52,633 nucleotides of DNA, from NCBI GenBank assembly GCA_945883425.1, contig CAMCXM010000008.1, positions 1 to 52,633 on the forward strand, given 5' to 3'. Below the pieces are notes generated by a model that made no database searches, was not told the DNA's origin, and saw nothing but the letters and a program-made list of their open reading frames with translations. The stretch is from Spirosoma fluviale. Its GTDB lineage: Bacteria > Bacteroidota > Bacteroidia > Cytophagales > Flexibacteraceae. The position numbers were made by a program, and so were the translations under genes. Positions within the stretch are counted from its first letter, which is position 1. Each line of letters opens with the position of its first letter. Positions 16,560 through 25,224 of the stretch are shown one piece after another.

Positions 16560-18881
16560 TTGACTTTTCGCTCCCTTTTCAGCCTGATCTTTTTCTTAAC
16601 TGTCCTGTCAATGCAGGGTCAGAATAAGAAAACATTGAAAGGAACGGTTGTGGATGTGTCGGGCCGCGATCCCTTGATCGGGGCAGCGGTTTATCTGGTG
16701 GGTGAAAAGCGGGGAACGCTGACCGACGACAAAGGCAAGTTTTCCATCATATCATTGCTCGACACCGGATTACTGACGGTGAGTTATGCCGGATACAAAA
16801 CCTACAAATTCCGGGTGGAAGACTGGCCTGCCGGTGGCCTTGAAGTGGAACTTTCCTCCATTGAACTCAACGATGTGATCATCACCGCCGACAAATCGGT
16901 GAAAGATAAAGTGGCGGTGAACCAGATGTCGGTTGAAAATCTGAGCATCAAGGAAGCCAAATTACTGCCTGCCATTTTCGGTGAGGTGGACATTCTCAAA
17001 ACCCTGCAACTGAAACCAGGTGTCCAAAGCGGAGGAGAAGGTTTCTCCGGATTGTACGTGCGTGGAGGCGGACCCGACCAGAATCTGATGCTGATTGACG
17101 GTGCAACGGTGTACAATCCCAATCACCTGTTTGGTTTCTTCTCTGTGTTCAATTCCGATGCCGTTTCGGGTGTCGAACTGTATAAAGGTGGCTTTCCGGC
17201 ACGTTATTCCGGACGGCTTTCGTCGGTGGTGGACATCAAAATGAGGGATGGCAATCCGGAAAAATGGCAGGTAGCGGGCGGAATCGGGCTCATCTCCAGC
17301 CGGCTTTCGGTCGAAGGGCCCATCATCAAAGACAAACTCACGGTCCTAGTATCCGGACGAAGAACCTACTTCGATATCTTCACCCGGATGTACAACAAAA
17401 GTCAGGAAGGAAAGATTGGTTTCAGTCCTATCCCCGATTACTACTTCCAGGATCTCAACACCAAAATCACCTGGCGACCCACGAAAAAGGACAAAATCAC
17501 CTTCACTGGTTATTACGGACGGGACGTGTTTACCTTCAGCCGAAACCGTTTCTCGGTTTTGTTTGAATGGGGAAATACCGTAGGCAATCTGAGATGGCAA
17601 CGCGAAATAAGTCCCAATCTGGCTTTAAATACCAACGTTTTAGTTACAGATTATCAATACGATATCTCCAACAAAACCACCGGGTTTACATTTGGCCTGG
17701 GTTCCGGAATCCGGGATTACACCGCCAAGTCCGACATTACCTGGACACCGCAGCGTTCGATTTTATGGCAGGCGGGAATTTCTCTGACCCGTCATAAATT
17801 CGAGATCGGTCGGGCTTCCGCTTCAAGTGCCGACGGTTCGTTCAAATTCAATTCCGGTACCAATCCGGCTGCCAGTTCCGCTTCTGTTTTTCTGTCCAAC
17901 GAATGGGATTTGTCTGAGAAATGGCAGGTCAATTCCGGAGTAGCTGCAACATCCTTTCAACAAAAAAGTCAGTATTTCGGAGGACTCGAACCACGGGTTT
18001 CCGTCCGGTATAAAGCATCGGATAAAGTGAGCATCAAAGCCAATTTCACCCGGATGTATCAATATCTGCATCTGGCCTCCAATTCCGGCGCTTCTCTGCC
18101 GACCGATCTTTGGTATCCCAGCAACAATGTGGTGCGACCCCAGATTTCAGACCAGGTGGCGGCCAGTTATTCCCTCTCGCTTTGGGACGACAATCTGTTT
18201 TTCAGCAACGAGTTCTATTACAAAAAAATGCAGCGGCAGATCGATCTGAAGGACGGTGCCAGTTTTTTTGTGAACGACAAGCTGGACACCGTTTTTGTTT
18301 TCGGAAAAGGCTGGGCTTATGGCACCGAAGTGTATCTGGAAAAGAAAAAAGGAAAACTCACCGGCTGGATTGGCTACACACTTTCGTACACCTGGCGGCA
18401 GTTCGAAACCATCAACTTTGGAGAAGCCTTTCACCCGCGTTACGACAGACGACACGACATTTCGGTGGTGCTGATGTACCAGATTTCGAAACGGGTGCAC
18501 CTTTCCACCACCTGGGTGTATGGTTCAGGCAATGCCATTTCACTTCCCGAGGGACGGTTCTTTTTCCAGGATCAGCCGGGCACAACCGATCCCGAAGCAC
18601 TGGTGAATGTGATTCCTCTGGTGCGAAAACGAAACAGTTTCCGGATGGAACCCTACCACCGCTGGGACATTGGTCTGGTTTTGAAAATGAAACCAAAACA
18701 TGGCGAATCGGATCTCACCTTTTCCATTTACAATGCCTACAACCGAATGAATCCCTTCTTCATTTATTTCGAAACCAAAACCGAGAATCTGGATGGAAGC
18801 GGACGGATTCTGGGCTTTCAGGCCAAACAGGTTTCCTTGTTTCCGGTTATACCATCGATCACCTATAATTTTAAGTTTTGA
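16560..18881 (+). CDS. TonB-dependent outer-membrane receptor with carboxypeptidase-regulatory-like N-terminus
   Basis: About 773 residues from the TTG at 16560, which places a signal peptide (TFRSLFSLIFFLTVLSMQGQ) at the N-terminus. The frame also stays open back into the hemB end. A CarboxypepD_reg-like domain follows (KTLKGTVVDVSGRDPLIGAAVYL onward, with GYK). The plug domain contains LYVRGGGPDQNLMLIDGATVYNPNHLFG and GGFPARYSGRLSSVVDI. The rest is a 22-strand-type barrel ending in aromatic NFKF. Such receptors import large or scarce ligands with TonB energy. The ligand is not evident; proximity to hemB makes a haem or iron link possible but unproven. The stop overlaps the next start. Confidence 0.93.
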   Translation: MTFRSLFSLIFFLTVLSMQGQNKKTLKGTVVDVSGRDPLIGAAVYLVGEKRGTLTDDKGKFSIISLLDTGLLTVSYAGYKTYKFRVEDWPAGGLEVELSSIELNDVIITADKSVKDKVAVNQMSVENLSIKEAKLLPAIFGEVDILKTLQLKPGVQSGGEGFSGLYVRGGGPDQNLMLIDGATVYNPNHLFGFFSVFNSDAVSGVELYKGGFPARYSGRLSSVVDIKMRDGNPEKWQVAGGIGLISSRLSVEGPIIKDKLTVLVSGRRTYFDIFTRMYNKSQEGKIGFSPIPDYYFQDLNTKITWRPTKKDKITFTGYYGRDVFTFSRNRFSVLFEWGNTVGNLRWQREISPNLALNTNVLVTDYQYDISNKTTGFTFGLGSGIRDYTAKSDITWTPQRSILWQAGISLTRHKFEIGRASASSADGSFKFNSGTNPAASSASVFLSNEWDLSEKWQVNSGVAATSFQQKSQYFGGLEPRVSVRYKASDKVSIKANFTRMYQYLHLASNSGASLPTDLWYPSNNVVRPQISDQVAASYSLSLWDDNLFFSNEFYYKKMQRQIDLKDGASFFVNDKLDTVFVFGKGWAYGTEVYLEKKKGKLTGWIGYTLSYTWRQFETINFGEAFHPRYDRRHDISVVLMYQISKRVHLSTTWVYGSGNAISLPEGRFFFQDQPGTTDPEALVNVIPLVRKRNSFRMEPYHRWDIGLVLKMKPKHGESDLTFSIYNAYNRMNPFFIYFETKTENLDGSGRILGFQAKQVSLFPVIPSITYNFKF

Positions 18882-19975
18882 GGATTGGATTTTGGATACT
18901 AGTCTCAGGGTTCATAATGGCCGTTTCCCTGAAAACCGAAGCGGAAAGTCAGAAAGATACCGTCCGCCGGTACCGCAAGCGCATTTTTGCCGTGCCCACT
19001 CTGGGAACAGGACCTGAAACCGGATTTTACGGCGGTGCTGTAGGCTTGCTTGATTTTGTGCCGGTTCGTGACAGCAATGCCCGCCATTCGGTGGTGAAAA
19101 CCGAACTGGCCTACACCGCGAAAAAGCAATTCATCGTCAATCTGGACTGGGTCCTGACGGATACTGCCCGCAAACAGATTTTGATTGGCGACAATGCCTG
19201 GATGCGCTTTCCGGAGTTGTTCTGGGGTGTGGGTGGAAAGACGCCCAAATCGAATGAAGTGCTGTACGATGCCTACCGACTGGAAATCAACAATGTTTAT
19301 TTCCGACGGGTGCGCCCCAATATGTACCTGGGTGTGAGTCAGCAGTTTCAATCGGTGTACAACACGCGTTTTCCCGATTACAAAGAAACCAATGCGGCTG
19401 TGTACAACCAGATTCAGACGGGGATCAGTTCGGGATTGGGCGCTTCCTTTTTGTACGATACCCGGAGCAATTTGTTGAATCCAAGGGCGGGTGAGGTGAT
19501 GATATTCGTGCAGTCGCTCGGATTTGGGAAGGTATTGGGAAGTGATTTCACCTTTGCCAATCTGGATGCCGATGCCCGGTATTACCAGAAGACGGGGAAG
19601 AAATCCATTCTTGCGTTTCAGGTGGTGGCGCAGTTGCGATCGAAAGAGGCACCCTACCGGATGCTGAGTTTGCTGGGTGGTCCGATGATGCTCCGTGGAT
19701 TTTACCAGGGCCGGTTACGCGACAACAACCTTTTTGCCGCCCAGACCGAATGGCGGTTTGATTTCTCCAAATGGTTTGGCCTCACGGTCTTCGGTGCCGC
19801 AGGCGACGTGGTGAGTTTTCAAAACCCTGAGCGAAATGGCTCCCTTAAAACAGCAGGTGGCGCCGGTTTGCGCATCAAAGTGGACCAGACCGAAAACACC
19901 AACATGCGCTTCGACTTCGCCTTCACCAACCAACGTGACTTCGGCTTTTATGTATCGTTTGGGGAAGCGTTTTAG
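18878..19975 (+). CDS. Omp85/BamA-like outer-membrane barrel protein (no POTRA domains)
   Basis: A 365-residue protein with an N-terminal signal-like helix and a beta-barrel of the surface-antigen D15 type. The diagnostic motif MLRGFYQGRLRDNNLFAAQTE appears near residue 270, and barrel strands such as GLGASFLYDTRSN are typical. No POTRA repeats fit in the short N-terminal part, so it is not BamA itself. The TTG start overlaps the TonB receptor stop by 4 bases (TTGA); an ATG at 18917 is an alternative. Coupling with the receptor suggests they act together at the outer membrane. Confidence 0.82.
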   Translation: MRIGFWILVSGFIMAVSLKTEAESQKDTVRRYRKRIFAVPTLGTGPETGFYGGAVGLLDFVPVRDSNARHSVVKTELAYTAKKQFIVNLDWVLTDTARKQILIGDNAWMRFPELFWGVGGKTPKSNEVLYDAYRLEINNVYFRRVRPNMYLGVSQQFQSVYNTRFPDYKETNAAVYNQIQTGISSGLGASFLYDTRSNLLNPRAGEVMIFVQSLGFGKVLGSDFTFANLDADARYYQKTGKKSILAFQVVAQLRSKEAPYRMLSLLGGPMMLRGFYQGRLRDNNLFAAQTEWRFDFSKWFGLTVFGAAGDVVSFQNPERNGSLKTAGGAGLRIKVDQTENTNMRFDFAFTNQRDFGFYVSFGEAF

Positions 19976-19977
19976 AG

Positions 19978-20066
19978 AATTAAGAATTGAGAATTAGGCG
20001 GAACTATGCAAAGCTTGGCTTGCAGCGTGGCGCCATTAGCGCCAAATTAGGAATTGAGAATTAGGA
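19978..20066. repeat. AT-rich simple repeats flanking a short palindrome
   Basis: The 15-mer GAATTGAGAATTAGG occurs at 19984-19998 and again at 20051-20065. Between them lies a different, GC-richer segment with the palindrome TGGCGC-CATTA-GCGCCA (20028-20044). No gene is visible in 19976-20120. Confidence 0.6.
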
Positions 20067-20120
20067 ATGGTTGGGTCAATGGTTATACGTTGTTCTGTTG
20101 GTTGAGCCAACAACGGCAGG

Positions 20121-21680
20121 TTGATTGACGTACTGTCAACCAATCACCACAAAGAGTCGGGACACTACAAAGCCGGTAAACCACATGGAGATTTTGTCGC
20201 CTTCAATTTCCTGGGAGACACCATCAGCAAAGGTTCGTATGACCAGGCACTGAAAAATGGCCTTTGGACAAATTGGCACGGCAACGGCAAACTGAAAGCC
20301 CGCCATGTCTACAACACGTCCGGTAAATTTCCTTTTCAGGCACAAAAAGAAGAATGGTCGGAGAATGGCAAGCTCATTCTTCAATTCCATTTCAACGAAA
20401 ACGGGATTGGCCGGTTGAAAGAATGGACAGAGAAGGGTCTGCTGATTCACGAGCAGGAACTGGTCAACCTTACGCTTGATAAAGGGAAGGAGTTTTTCTG
20501 GTTCCCTTCCGGGCAAATGAAATCGGTGATGAACCATAGGCCCGGTGCCGACACCGTGTATCAGGAATGGTATGAATCGGGCCGGGAAAAAAGTTTGAAA
20601 CGGAACATTCCCAAAAACAGCAGAACCGTTACGTCCAATCAGGAATGGTATTCCAATGGCAATCTGAAAGAGCGGGTCGAACTGGAGAAAACCGATTTGG
20701 GTCAAACCTATTCGCAATTCAAATATTTTGAAAACGGTCAGTTGCGAAGTTCGGATACCCGTAAAAACCGGGAGCAATTGGTGGAAGAGTATGCACCGGA
20801 CGGAATCAAAATCAGGACACAAAAATTGGTTGACGGTAAAATTGACGGACTGTATCAGGAATCTGATTCTTCAGGCAAAATCAGATTGAAAGTAAATTAC
20901 CTGAACGGTCTGCGACATGGTCCCTACGAGGCATTCAACAATGGGATTGTACGCTACAAAGCCCTGTATCGAAATGGTGTATGGATACAGTCCGGTGAAA
21001 AGATGAGCCCTTTTTTTGAAGCTTTTCAAAACCAGAAAGCAACTGACAAACAAAATGTTAGATCTGCTGCTTACCAATATCTGAGCCGACTGCTGTACGC
21101 CCCCCAACCGTTGCGAAAATCCGGAAAAGATGTGGATTCTCTGGCTGCCATTATCTGGCAGATGAAACGGCTGGCTCCTCACTATCCGGAATGGGTTGCA
21201 AATGGTGGTTTGAGCAATCAGGTCTTAAACATCCGCCTGAATGAATCGTACTTCCGTGACCTGAAAACCAATACGATTACCTCCGATATGAGTAAGGAAC
21301 TACTCGCCGGACTGGCACAATTGAACGTAGCACTGCCGGATTTTACATTCACGTACGGAGAAGTATATGTGAACATTGAACTGAAAGAGTGGATCAACAT
21401 GGCCACTTTGAAACGGATTTTTCCAACCATCAGCAATTTGATGACGTTGCATAATCCAGACCAAACTGAAAAATCGAAACGACATGGTCAACTGCGTTAT
21501 ACCATTGAAAATAAGACCACAAACAGTTGGAAAATCACGATTTCACACAATGAAAATACGTACCACATCCTGTTGTATGGCGATGGGACCGGTGAAATAG
21601 AGAACCAAACAATGTCCTGGTCCGAATATTTAGACCAGGATCTATCCACCAGAAATCACCCGACATGGTTTGAGGAATGA
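20121..21680 (+). CDS. MORN/YwqK-like repeat protein, apparently N-terminally truncated
   Basis: The first 290 or so residues are repeats of the MORN/YwqK 'antitoxin' style, e.g. NGLWTNWHGNGKLKARHVY, WYSNGNLKERVE and GLRHGPYEAFNNG. The C-terminal 200 residues are not recognised. Such proteins are often extracytoplasmic in Bacteroidota, but here no signal peptide exists. An in-frame stop (TGA at 20103-20105) lies just upstream and the only early start is a TTG at 20121. The upstream DNA is a simple-repeat tract, so an original N-terminus may have been lost. The name 'antitoxin' for this family should not be taken as a function. Confidence 0.65.
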   Translation: MIDVLSTNHHKESGHYKAGKPHGDFVAFNFLGDTISKGSYDQALKNGLWTNWHGNGKLKARHVYNTSGKFPFQAQKEEWSENGKLILQFHFNENGIGRLKEWTEKGLLIHEQELVNLTLDKGKEFFWFPSGQMKSVMNHRPGADTVYQEWYESGREKSLKRNIPKNSRTVTSNQEWYSNGNLKERVELEKTDLGQTYSQFKYFENGQLRSSDTRKNREQLVEEYAPDGIKIRTQKLVDGKIDGLYQESDSSGKIRLKVNYLNGLRHGPYEAFNNGIVRYKALYRNGVWIQSGEKMSPFFEAFQNQKATDKQNVRSAAYQYLSRLLYAPQPLRKSGKDVDSLAAIIWQMKRLAPHYPEWVANGGLSNQVLNIRLNESYFRDLKTNTITSDMSKELLAGLAQLNVALPDFTFTYGEVYVNIELKEWINMATLKRIFPTISNLMTLHNPDQTEKSKRHGQLRYTIENKTTNSWKITISHNENTYHILLYGDGTGEIENQTMSWSEYLDQDLSTRNHPTWFEE

Positions 21681-21838
21681 TTAGTTGCTATGGGTGGGCA
21701 GATGTTAAAAAGGATTTATTGAGTAAGCTACTGTTGGTTAAAGGAAATAAATTCATAACAGCAAGTTCAAAGTGATGTCTGATATGAAATCAGATTTCGG
21801 TTCAGTTTGTCTTATTCTGCAACAGTGGAGTCATACCA

Positions 21839-22222
21839 TCAATCAGTTTCCTCCTCAACTCCAATTAAATCAGCCAGAACATCCAAAAAGGCTTTCACAA
21901 TTGGAATAACCGGCTCAATAGATTCTTTATCAAAGTCAAAATGGTCATTGTAATCGCCCTTCTGTCTCCAGTCAAACAAATCAGAATATAGTTTTCCAAA
22001 CTCTCTTGAAACTTTCCCTGTTTTAATGAAATGAAGTGAAAACAGAGTTTTCAATCCCGAGTGTGTTAGGCTTTCGAAATCATTTTGGATGGCCAAAGCT
22101 GAAATCATATAAAAACAAGCATAGTACAAACGATTTACGCACGCATTCCAACGCGAATGTGTTGCGAGAATAAATGCGTCATCATATGCTTCAAAGGCTT
22201 TTCGGACGCGATATGAAACGTA
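21839..22222 (-). CDS. HEPN-domain protein (putative toxin of HEPN/MNT pair), start codon missing
   Basis: The open frame from 22222 reads YVSYRVRKAFEAYDDAFIL, then WNACVNRLYYACFYMISA, and ends GVEEETD. This matches the HEPN fold: RYR-x-A-xEA-xxA helix, then NRxYYACFY. The RQKGDYND motif (near the end) is typical of this HEPN subgroup, while a canonical Rx4-6H motif is not seen. The conserved first helix has no start codon. The only in-frame start is a TTG at 22129, which would delete it, and a TAA (22223-22225) immediately precedes the helix. AGGAGG sits at 22231-22236. The partner MNT gene is 16 bases upstream. It may be a pseudogene or use an unusual start. Confidence 0.7.
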   Translation of the reverse strand, partial: YVSYRVRKAFEAYDDAFILATHSRWNACVNRLYYACFYMISALAIQNDFESLTHSGLKTLFSLHFIKTGKVSREFGKLYSDLFDWRQKGDYNDHFDFDKESIEPVIPIVKAFLDVLADLIGVEEETD

Positions 22223-22238
22223 TTATTTCACCTCCTGA

Positions 22239-22544
22239 CTATAAAAACCTACCTTCTACTTTAATTTTATGCATCAATGGATTAGGTGGAACAGGCAGAC
22301 TCCAAACAGAAGCAGGCTGTACAAATGTCGATATGGATACTCCATTTTCAAGTTCGACGTCAAAAAGAGAATGTCGGATTCGTTGTTCATCTTTAAGACT
22401 TACCTGTGGTTGTTTCAAAAGAACAAGAATATCCCAATCGGAATGTTCAGAATTGTCTTTTCTTGCTCTGGAGCCAAATAAAACAACTTTGGCTGTGGGC
22501 TCTATTGCTGTGATACTCTCCTTTATTTGTTGTGAAACATCCAT
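22239..22544 (-). CDS. MNT-type nucleotidyltransferase (putative antitoxin of HEPN/MNT pair)
   Basis: A protein of about 101 residues from the ATG at 22544; the frame opens 10 codons earlier, but MDVSQQIKES fits the family better. It contains the minimal nucleotidyltransferase signature GSRARKDNSEHSDWDIL, with Gly24-Ser25 and the Asp36/Asp38 metal ligands. In studied HEPN/MNT modules the MNT partner AMPylates and silences the HEPN RNase. Here it is upstream of, and apparently co-transcribed with, the HEPN gene. A TATTTTTG -7 box lies about 20 bases before the start. Confidence 0.9.
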   Translation of the reverse strand: MDVSQQIKESITAIEPTAKVVLFGSRARKDNSEHSDWDILVLLKQPQVSLKDEQRIRHSLFDVELENGVSISTFVQPASVWSLPVPPNPLMHKIKVEGRFL

Positions 22545-22563
22545 AGGCTCAACACAATTTGCA

Positions 22564-22571
22564 CAAAAATA
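22564..22571 (-). promoter_or_regulatory. Candidate -7 box (TATTTTTG) of the MNT-HEPN operon
   Basis: An exact TAnnTTTG match on the minus strand about 20 bases upstream of the MNT ATG. A -33 TTTG is not clear at the expected spacing. Confidence 0.5.
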
Positions 22572-22610
22572 CAATTAAGCAAAATAGCAGACTTTAAAAT
22601 CTTCAGGGTA

Positions 22611-22758
22611 TTAATCCCAGATTCCGCATTAGGATGTTAATCGTCTGATTCACACCTATAAATTTCCCTTTCGGGGAAAAATGAAATGGGGCCATAAATG
22701 AATGTGAATCAGTCGATTTCGGGTAATGGATCTTTTCCAATTGCGGATTCTGGGTTAA
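22611..22758. mobile_element. MITE-like nested palindromic element (148 bp)
   Basis: The outer arms TTAATCCCAGATTCCGCATTAGG (positions 22611-22633) and their imperfect inverse at 22737-22758 (ending CGGATTCTGGGTTAA) enclose an inner perfect pair, CTGATTCACA (22645-22654) and TGTGAATCAG (22703-22712). A CCC-TTTC-GGGG hairpin lies near the centre. The element is non-coding and flanked on each side by TA (GGTA|TTAA, TTAA|TATG), which could be a target duplication. No matching transposase is in the window. Size and layout suit a MITE, or the fused ends of a deleted IS. Confidence 0.6.
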
Positions 22759-22964
22759 TATGAAGTCTGAACTTTTGCTTGTGACAGAATTCTTTCAAAT
22801 GAAAGGACAAAACCTATGAAAAAAGCAACTATTTAGCCCTTCATCCTTCCATCAGTGCTTTCAATAAAGTAGCAATCTCTGAACCCGGAATGATTCTAAA
22901 AACTCCCGTATCAAAGAATCAAAAGAAATCCTTTGAACTTAAAACATTGAACTTTGAACTTAAT
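22759..22964. other. Gene-free stretch with TTTGAACTT simple repeats
   Basis: The end of this stretch (about 22932-22966) has TTTGAACTTAAAACATTGAACTTTGAACTTAA, a simple AT-rich repeat downstream of the SDR stop. Nothing else is recognised. Confidence 0.4.
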
Positions 22965-23672
22965 TTATCCGACCGGATTGGTCGCAAACACGGTTGCTTC
23001 GGTGATGAAGCCAATGTCCCGCATCTGAAGCATGGCCAGCACCACATGTGCGATTTCCTGTGCTTCCAGTTTGGAGGAATTGAACGGTTTATCTCCAAAG
23101 CCTGCTGTGACAGCAAAATTGGTCTGAACTTCCGAAGGATTGATGAGCATGACACGAATGTTGTGTTTCCGCAATTCCATTCTCCAGCTTTCGGTCATTC
23201 CTTTCAGTGCAAATTTGGAGGCCACGTACGGCGTTCCGTTCATAACGCCACTGAGGCCGGCTGTACTGGAAATATTGATGATGTTTCCGTATTTCTGCTC
23301 GATGAAAATCTTCGATGCTTCCCGGCCCATCAGCATGGCACCGCGGACATTGGTATTCATCATAACATCGAATTGTGCCACTTCAATTTCGGGTAAGGGA
23401 GAAAAGTAGCCGTATGCCGCATTGTTGATCAGAACATTGAGGCCACCCATCAGAGATTTTGCTTCGGCCACCGAACGAATGACATCCTCTTCAGAAGCAG
23501 TATCGGCCAGAATGCGGTGAACTCCCAGTTCAGTCGCTGCTTTAAATAGTTTTTCAGGGTTGCGTCCGGTGATACAGACCTGGGCTCCGGCGAGTTTCAA
23601 CCGATGAGCGGTTTCGTACCCGATACCGGAAGAGCCACCTGTCAGCAGGACTTTCGCATTTTGAAGATTCAT
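22965..23672 (-). CDS. Short-chain dehydrogenase/reductase (SDR)
   Basis: About 235 residues from the ATG at 23672. A 10-residue upstream extension is possible, but MNLQNAKVLLTGGSSGIG is the normal beginning. Motifs: cofactor loop TGGSSGIG (Gly-x3-Gly-x-Gly), NNAAYG, and the catalytic Ser-Tyr-Lys set with Ser in ISSTAG and Tyr/Lys in PYVASKFALKG. An Arg after strand 2 (ITGRNPEKL) suggests NADP(H) preference. The substrate is unknown. Confidence 0.92.
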   Translation of the reverse strand: MNLQNAKVLLTGGSSGIGYETAHRLKLAGAQVCITGRNPEKLFKAATELGVHRILADTASEEDVIRSVAEAKSLMGGLNVLINNAAYGYFSPLPEIEVAQFDVMMNTNVRGAMLMGREASKIFIEQKYGNIINISSTAGLSGVMNGTPYVASKFALKGMTESWRMELRKHNIRVMLINPSEVQTNFAVTAGFGDKPFNSSKLEAQEIAHVVLAMLQMRDIGFITEATVFATNPVG

Positions 23673-23838
23673 GCCGCAAAGGTCGGAGAATGCAAGTGGC
23701 AAACAAGGGAACGGAATAATAAAATCGGACTATTGTTCCATGGATAACGTCCTCTGTGGACAAACCAAGGAGTCGGATTGAAAAAATCCCTTACCACAGG
23801 CCGGTTCGTAACTCTCAAAAAAGGCACTGTCTTCTCTC

Positions 23839-24396
23839 CTATTCAGCTGGTTTTTTCGGAACCCACTTCACTTCTTCCACCTTTTGTTCAAAGCAGATCA
23901 TTCGGGACAACACGAAAAAATAATCCGATAATCGATTAAGGTATACCACCACACGGTCCGGAACTTCATCATGGTCGGCCAGACGAATTACTCCCCTTTC
24001 TGCACGACGGCAAACTGTGCGGCAAACATGCGCCATACTGGCGGCAGGATGACCACCTGGCAATACAAAATGACGGAGTTCGGGCAGTTCCAGGTCCATC
24101 CGGTCCATTTCAGACTCCAGCAATTCGATGTCGGAAGCATCCACCGGAGGTATGTTTGCCGATTTTTTCGACGGATCACTGGCAAGGTTGGAACCGATGA
24201 CAAAGAGATTGTCCTGGATGGATTTCAACAAAGGATAGCGATCGCGGTTCGCTTCCTGATCGGCGAGGAGACCAATAAAACAATTGAGTTCATCCACATT
24301 TCCGTACGCTTCAATTCGCAGGTGGGACTTTGAAATCCGGGTTCCTTCCACAAGGGAAGTTTTACCGGTATCGCCGGTTTTGGTGTAAATCTTCAT
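23839..24396 (-). CDS. Cob(I)yrinic acid a,c-diamide adenosyltransferase, PduO type
   Basis: This enzyme transfers the 5'-deoxyadenosyl group from ATP to cobalt(I) corrinoids to make adenosylcobalamin. The 185-residue protein has the N-terminal ATP-binding KIYTKTGDTGKTSLVEG, then AYGNVDELNCFIGLL, and the C-terminal RTVCRRAERGVIRL and YLNRLSDYFFVLSR signatures. All are diagnostic of the PduO/MMAB family. No cobalamin riboswitch was recognised upstream, and no other B12 gene is nearby, so it probably serves salvage. Confidence 0.94.
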   Translation of the reverse strand: MKIYTKTGDTGKTSLVEGTRISKSHLRIEAYGNVDELNCFIGLLADQEANRDRYPLLKSIQDNLFVIGSNLASDPSKKSANIPPVDASDIELLESEMDRMDLELPELRHFVLPGGHPAASMAHVCRTVCRRAERGVIRLADHDEVPDRVVVYLNRLSDYFFVLSRMICFEQKVEEVKWVPKKPAE

Positions 24397-24417
24397 TATG
24401 TATTGAAATCAAAACGG

Positions 24418-25224
24418 CTACAAAATGTTTTCGTCTTTCGGCCGGTAAAAATACTGGTAAATTTTCCGGAGGGGTTTTAGAATGAGTGTGGGAAACCAGC
24501 AAATGAGACCATACACTTTCCAGGCACGACGATCTTCCCGAAAGGCACGCAGCCGGTTTTTCAGACTGCTGTTGCTGATGCCACCTACCCGCATTCTGAC
24601 CATCAGTATGGGAATGTAGTGAGCAGGAATCCGTTCTTTATATAAAAGGCCAAGCATGAGCTGATAGTCAGCAGCACTTTTAAATTCCTGTGCACGGAAA
24701 CCATTCACGGCTTTGATGGCCAGTCGCCTTGCATAAAAAGTAGGATGTGGCGGCATCCAGCCAAATAAAAACGAATAGCGCCAGTAGGAACCTGCTTTCC
24801 AGTACCGAACAATTTTCGAGGTATCATCGGCTTTTACATAGGCAAGGTCACCATAAAATGCAAAAATCTGCGGATTCACCCGGAGTACATTCACCATGGA
24901 TTCAATCACATCATTTCGATTGAAAAAATCGTCGGCGTTCAGATAGCCCAGATACTCACCTGATGCCATCTTCCAGCCTTTGTTCATGGCGAAATACAAA
25001 CCCCGGTCGGGTTCCGAAATCCATTTAATCCGGTCTCCATATTCCTTAATAATCTCCACCGTACCGTCCGTTGATGCGCCGTCTACAATCACATATTCAA
25101 TATCCGGATGGGTTTGAGCCAGCACCGATTCAATGGTCTGGCGAATGGTGGTGGCATTATTAAAACACACCGTAACGACGGTGAATGAAAACACCCGGTT
25201 GTTTAACTGCTCACTGATGTTCAT
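24418..25224 (-). CDS. Glycosyltransferase family 2
   Basis: A 268-residue GT-A enzyme. The N-terminus shows FTVVTVCFNNATTIRQTIES, then VIVDGASTDGTVEIIKEYGD and SEPDRGLYFAMNKG. The metal-binding DxD-type region is GYLNADDFF near residue 100. It would add one sugar to the lipid-linked repeat or a side chain. It is the last gene of the minus-strand polysaccharide operon, and its start overlaps the WcaF-like gene by 14 bases. Confidence 0.93.
   Translation of the reverse strand: MNISEQLNNRVFSFTVVTVCFNNATTIRQTIESVLAQTHPDIEYVIVDGASTDGTVEIIKEYGDRIKWISEPDRGLYFAMNKGWKMASGEYLGYLNADDFFNRNDVIESMVNVLRVNPQIFAFYGDLAYVKADDTSKIVRYWKAGSYWRYSFLFGWMPPHPTFYARRLAIKAVNGFRAQEFKSAADYQLMLGLLYKERIPAHYIPILMVRMRVGGISNSSLKNRLRAFREDRRAWKVYGLICWFPTLILKPLRKIYQYFYRPKDENIL

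Noticed and set aside
18110-18868. 252-codon open frame on the plus strand
   Set aside because: Out-of-frame with the TonB receptor gene, His/Gln/Arg-rich, no domain.
19976-20066. Possible attC or IS end
   Set aside because: There is a short palindrome and direct repeats but no integron-type core site or terminal inverted repeats; kept only as a repeat.
20121-21680. Antitoxin of a toxin-antitoxin pair (YwqK label)
   Set aside because: No toxin gene is adjacent on the same strand and the label rests only on family naming.
24397-24417. Cobalamin riboswitch at the adenosyltransferase gene
   Set aside because: The gap to the upstream sequence is short and no B12-box-like conserved sequence was seen.
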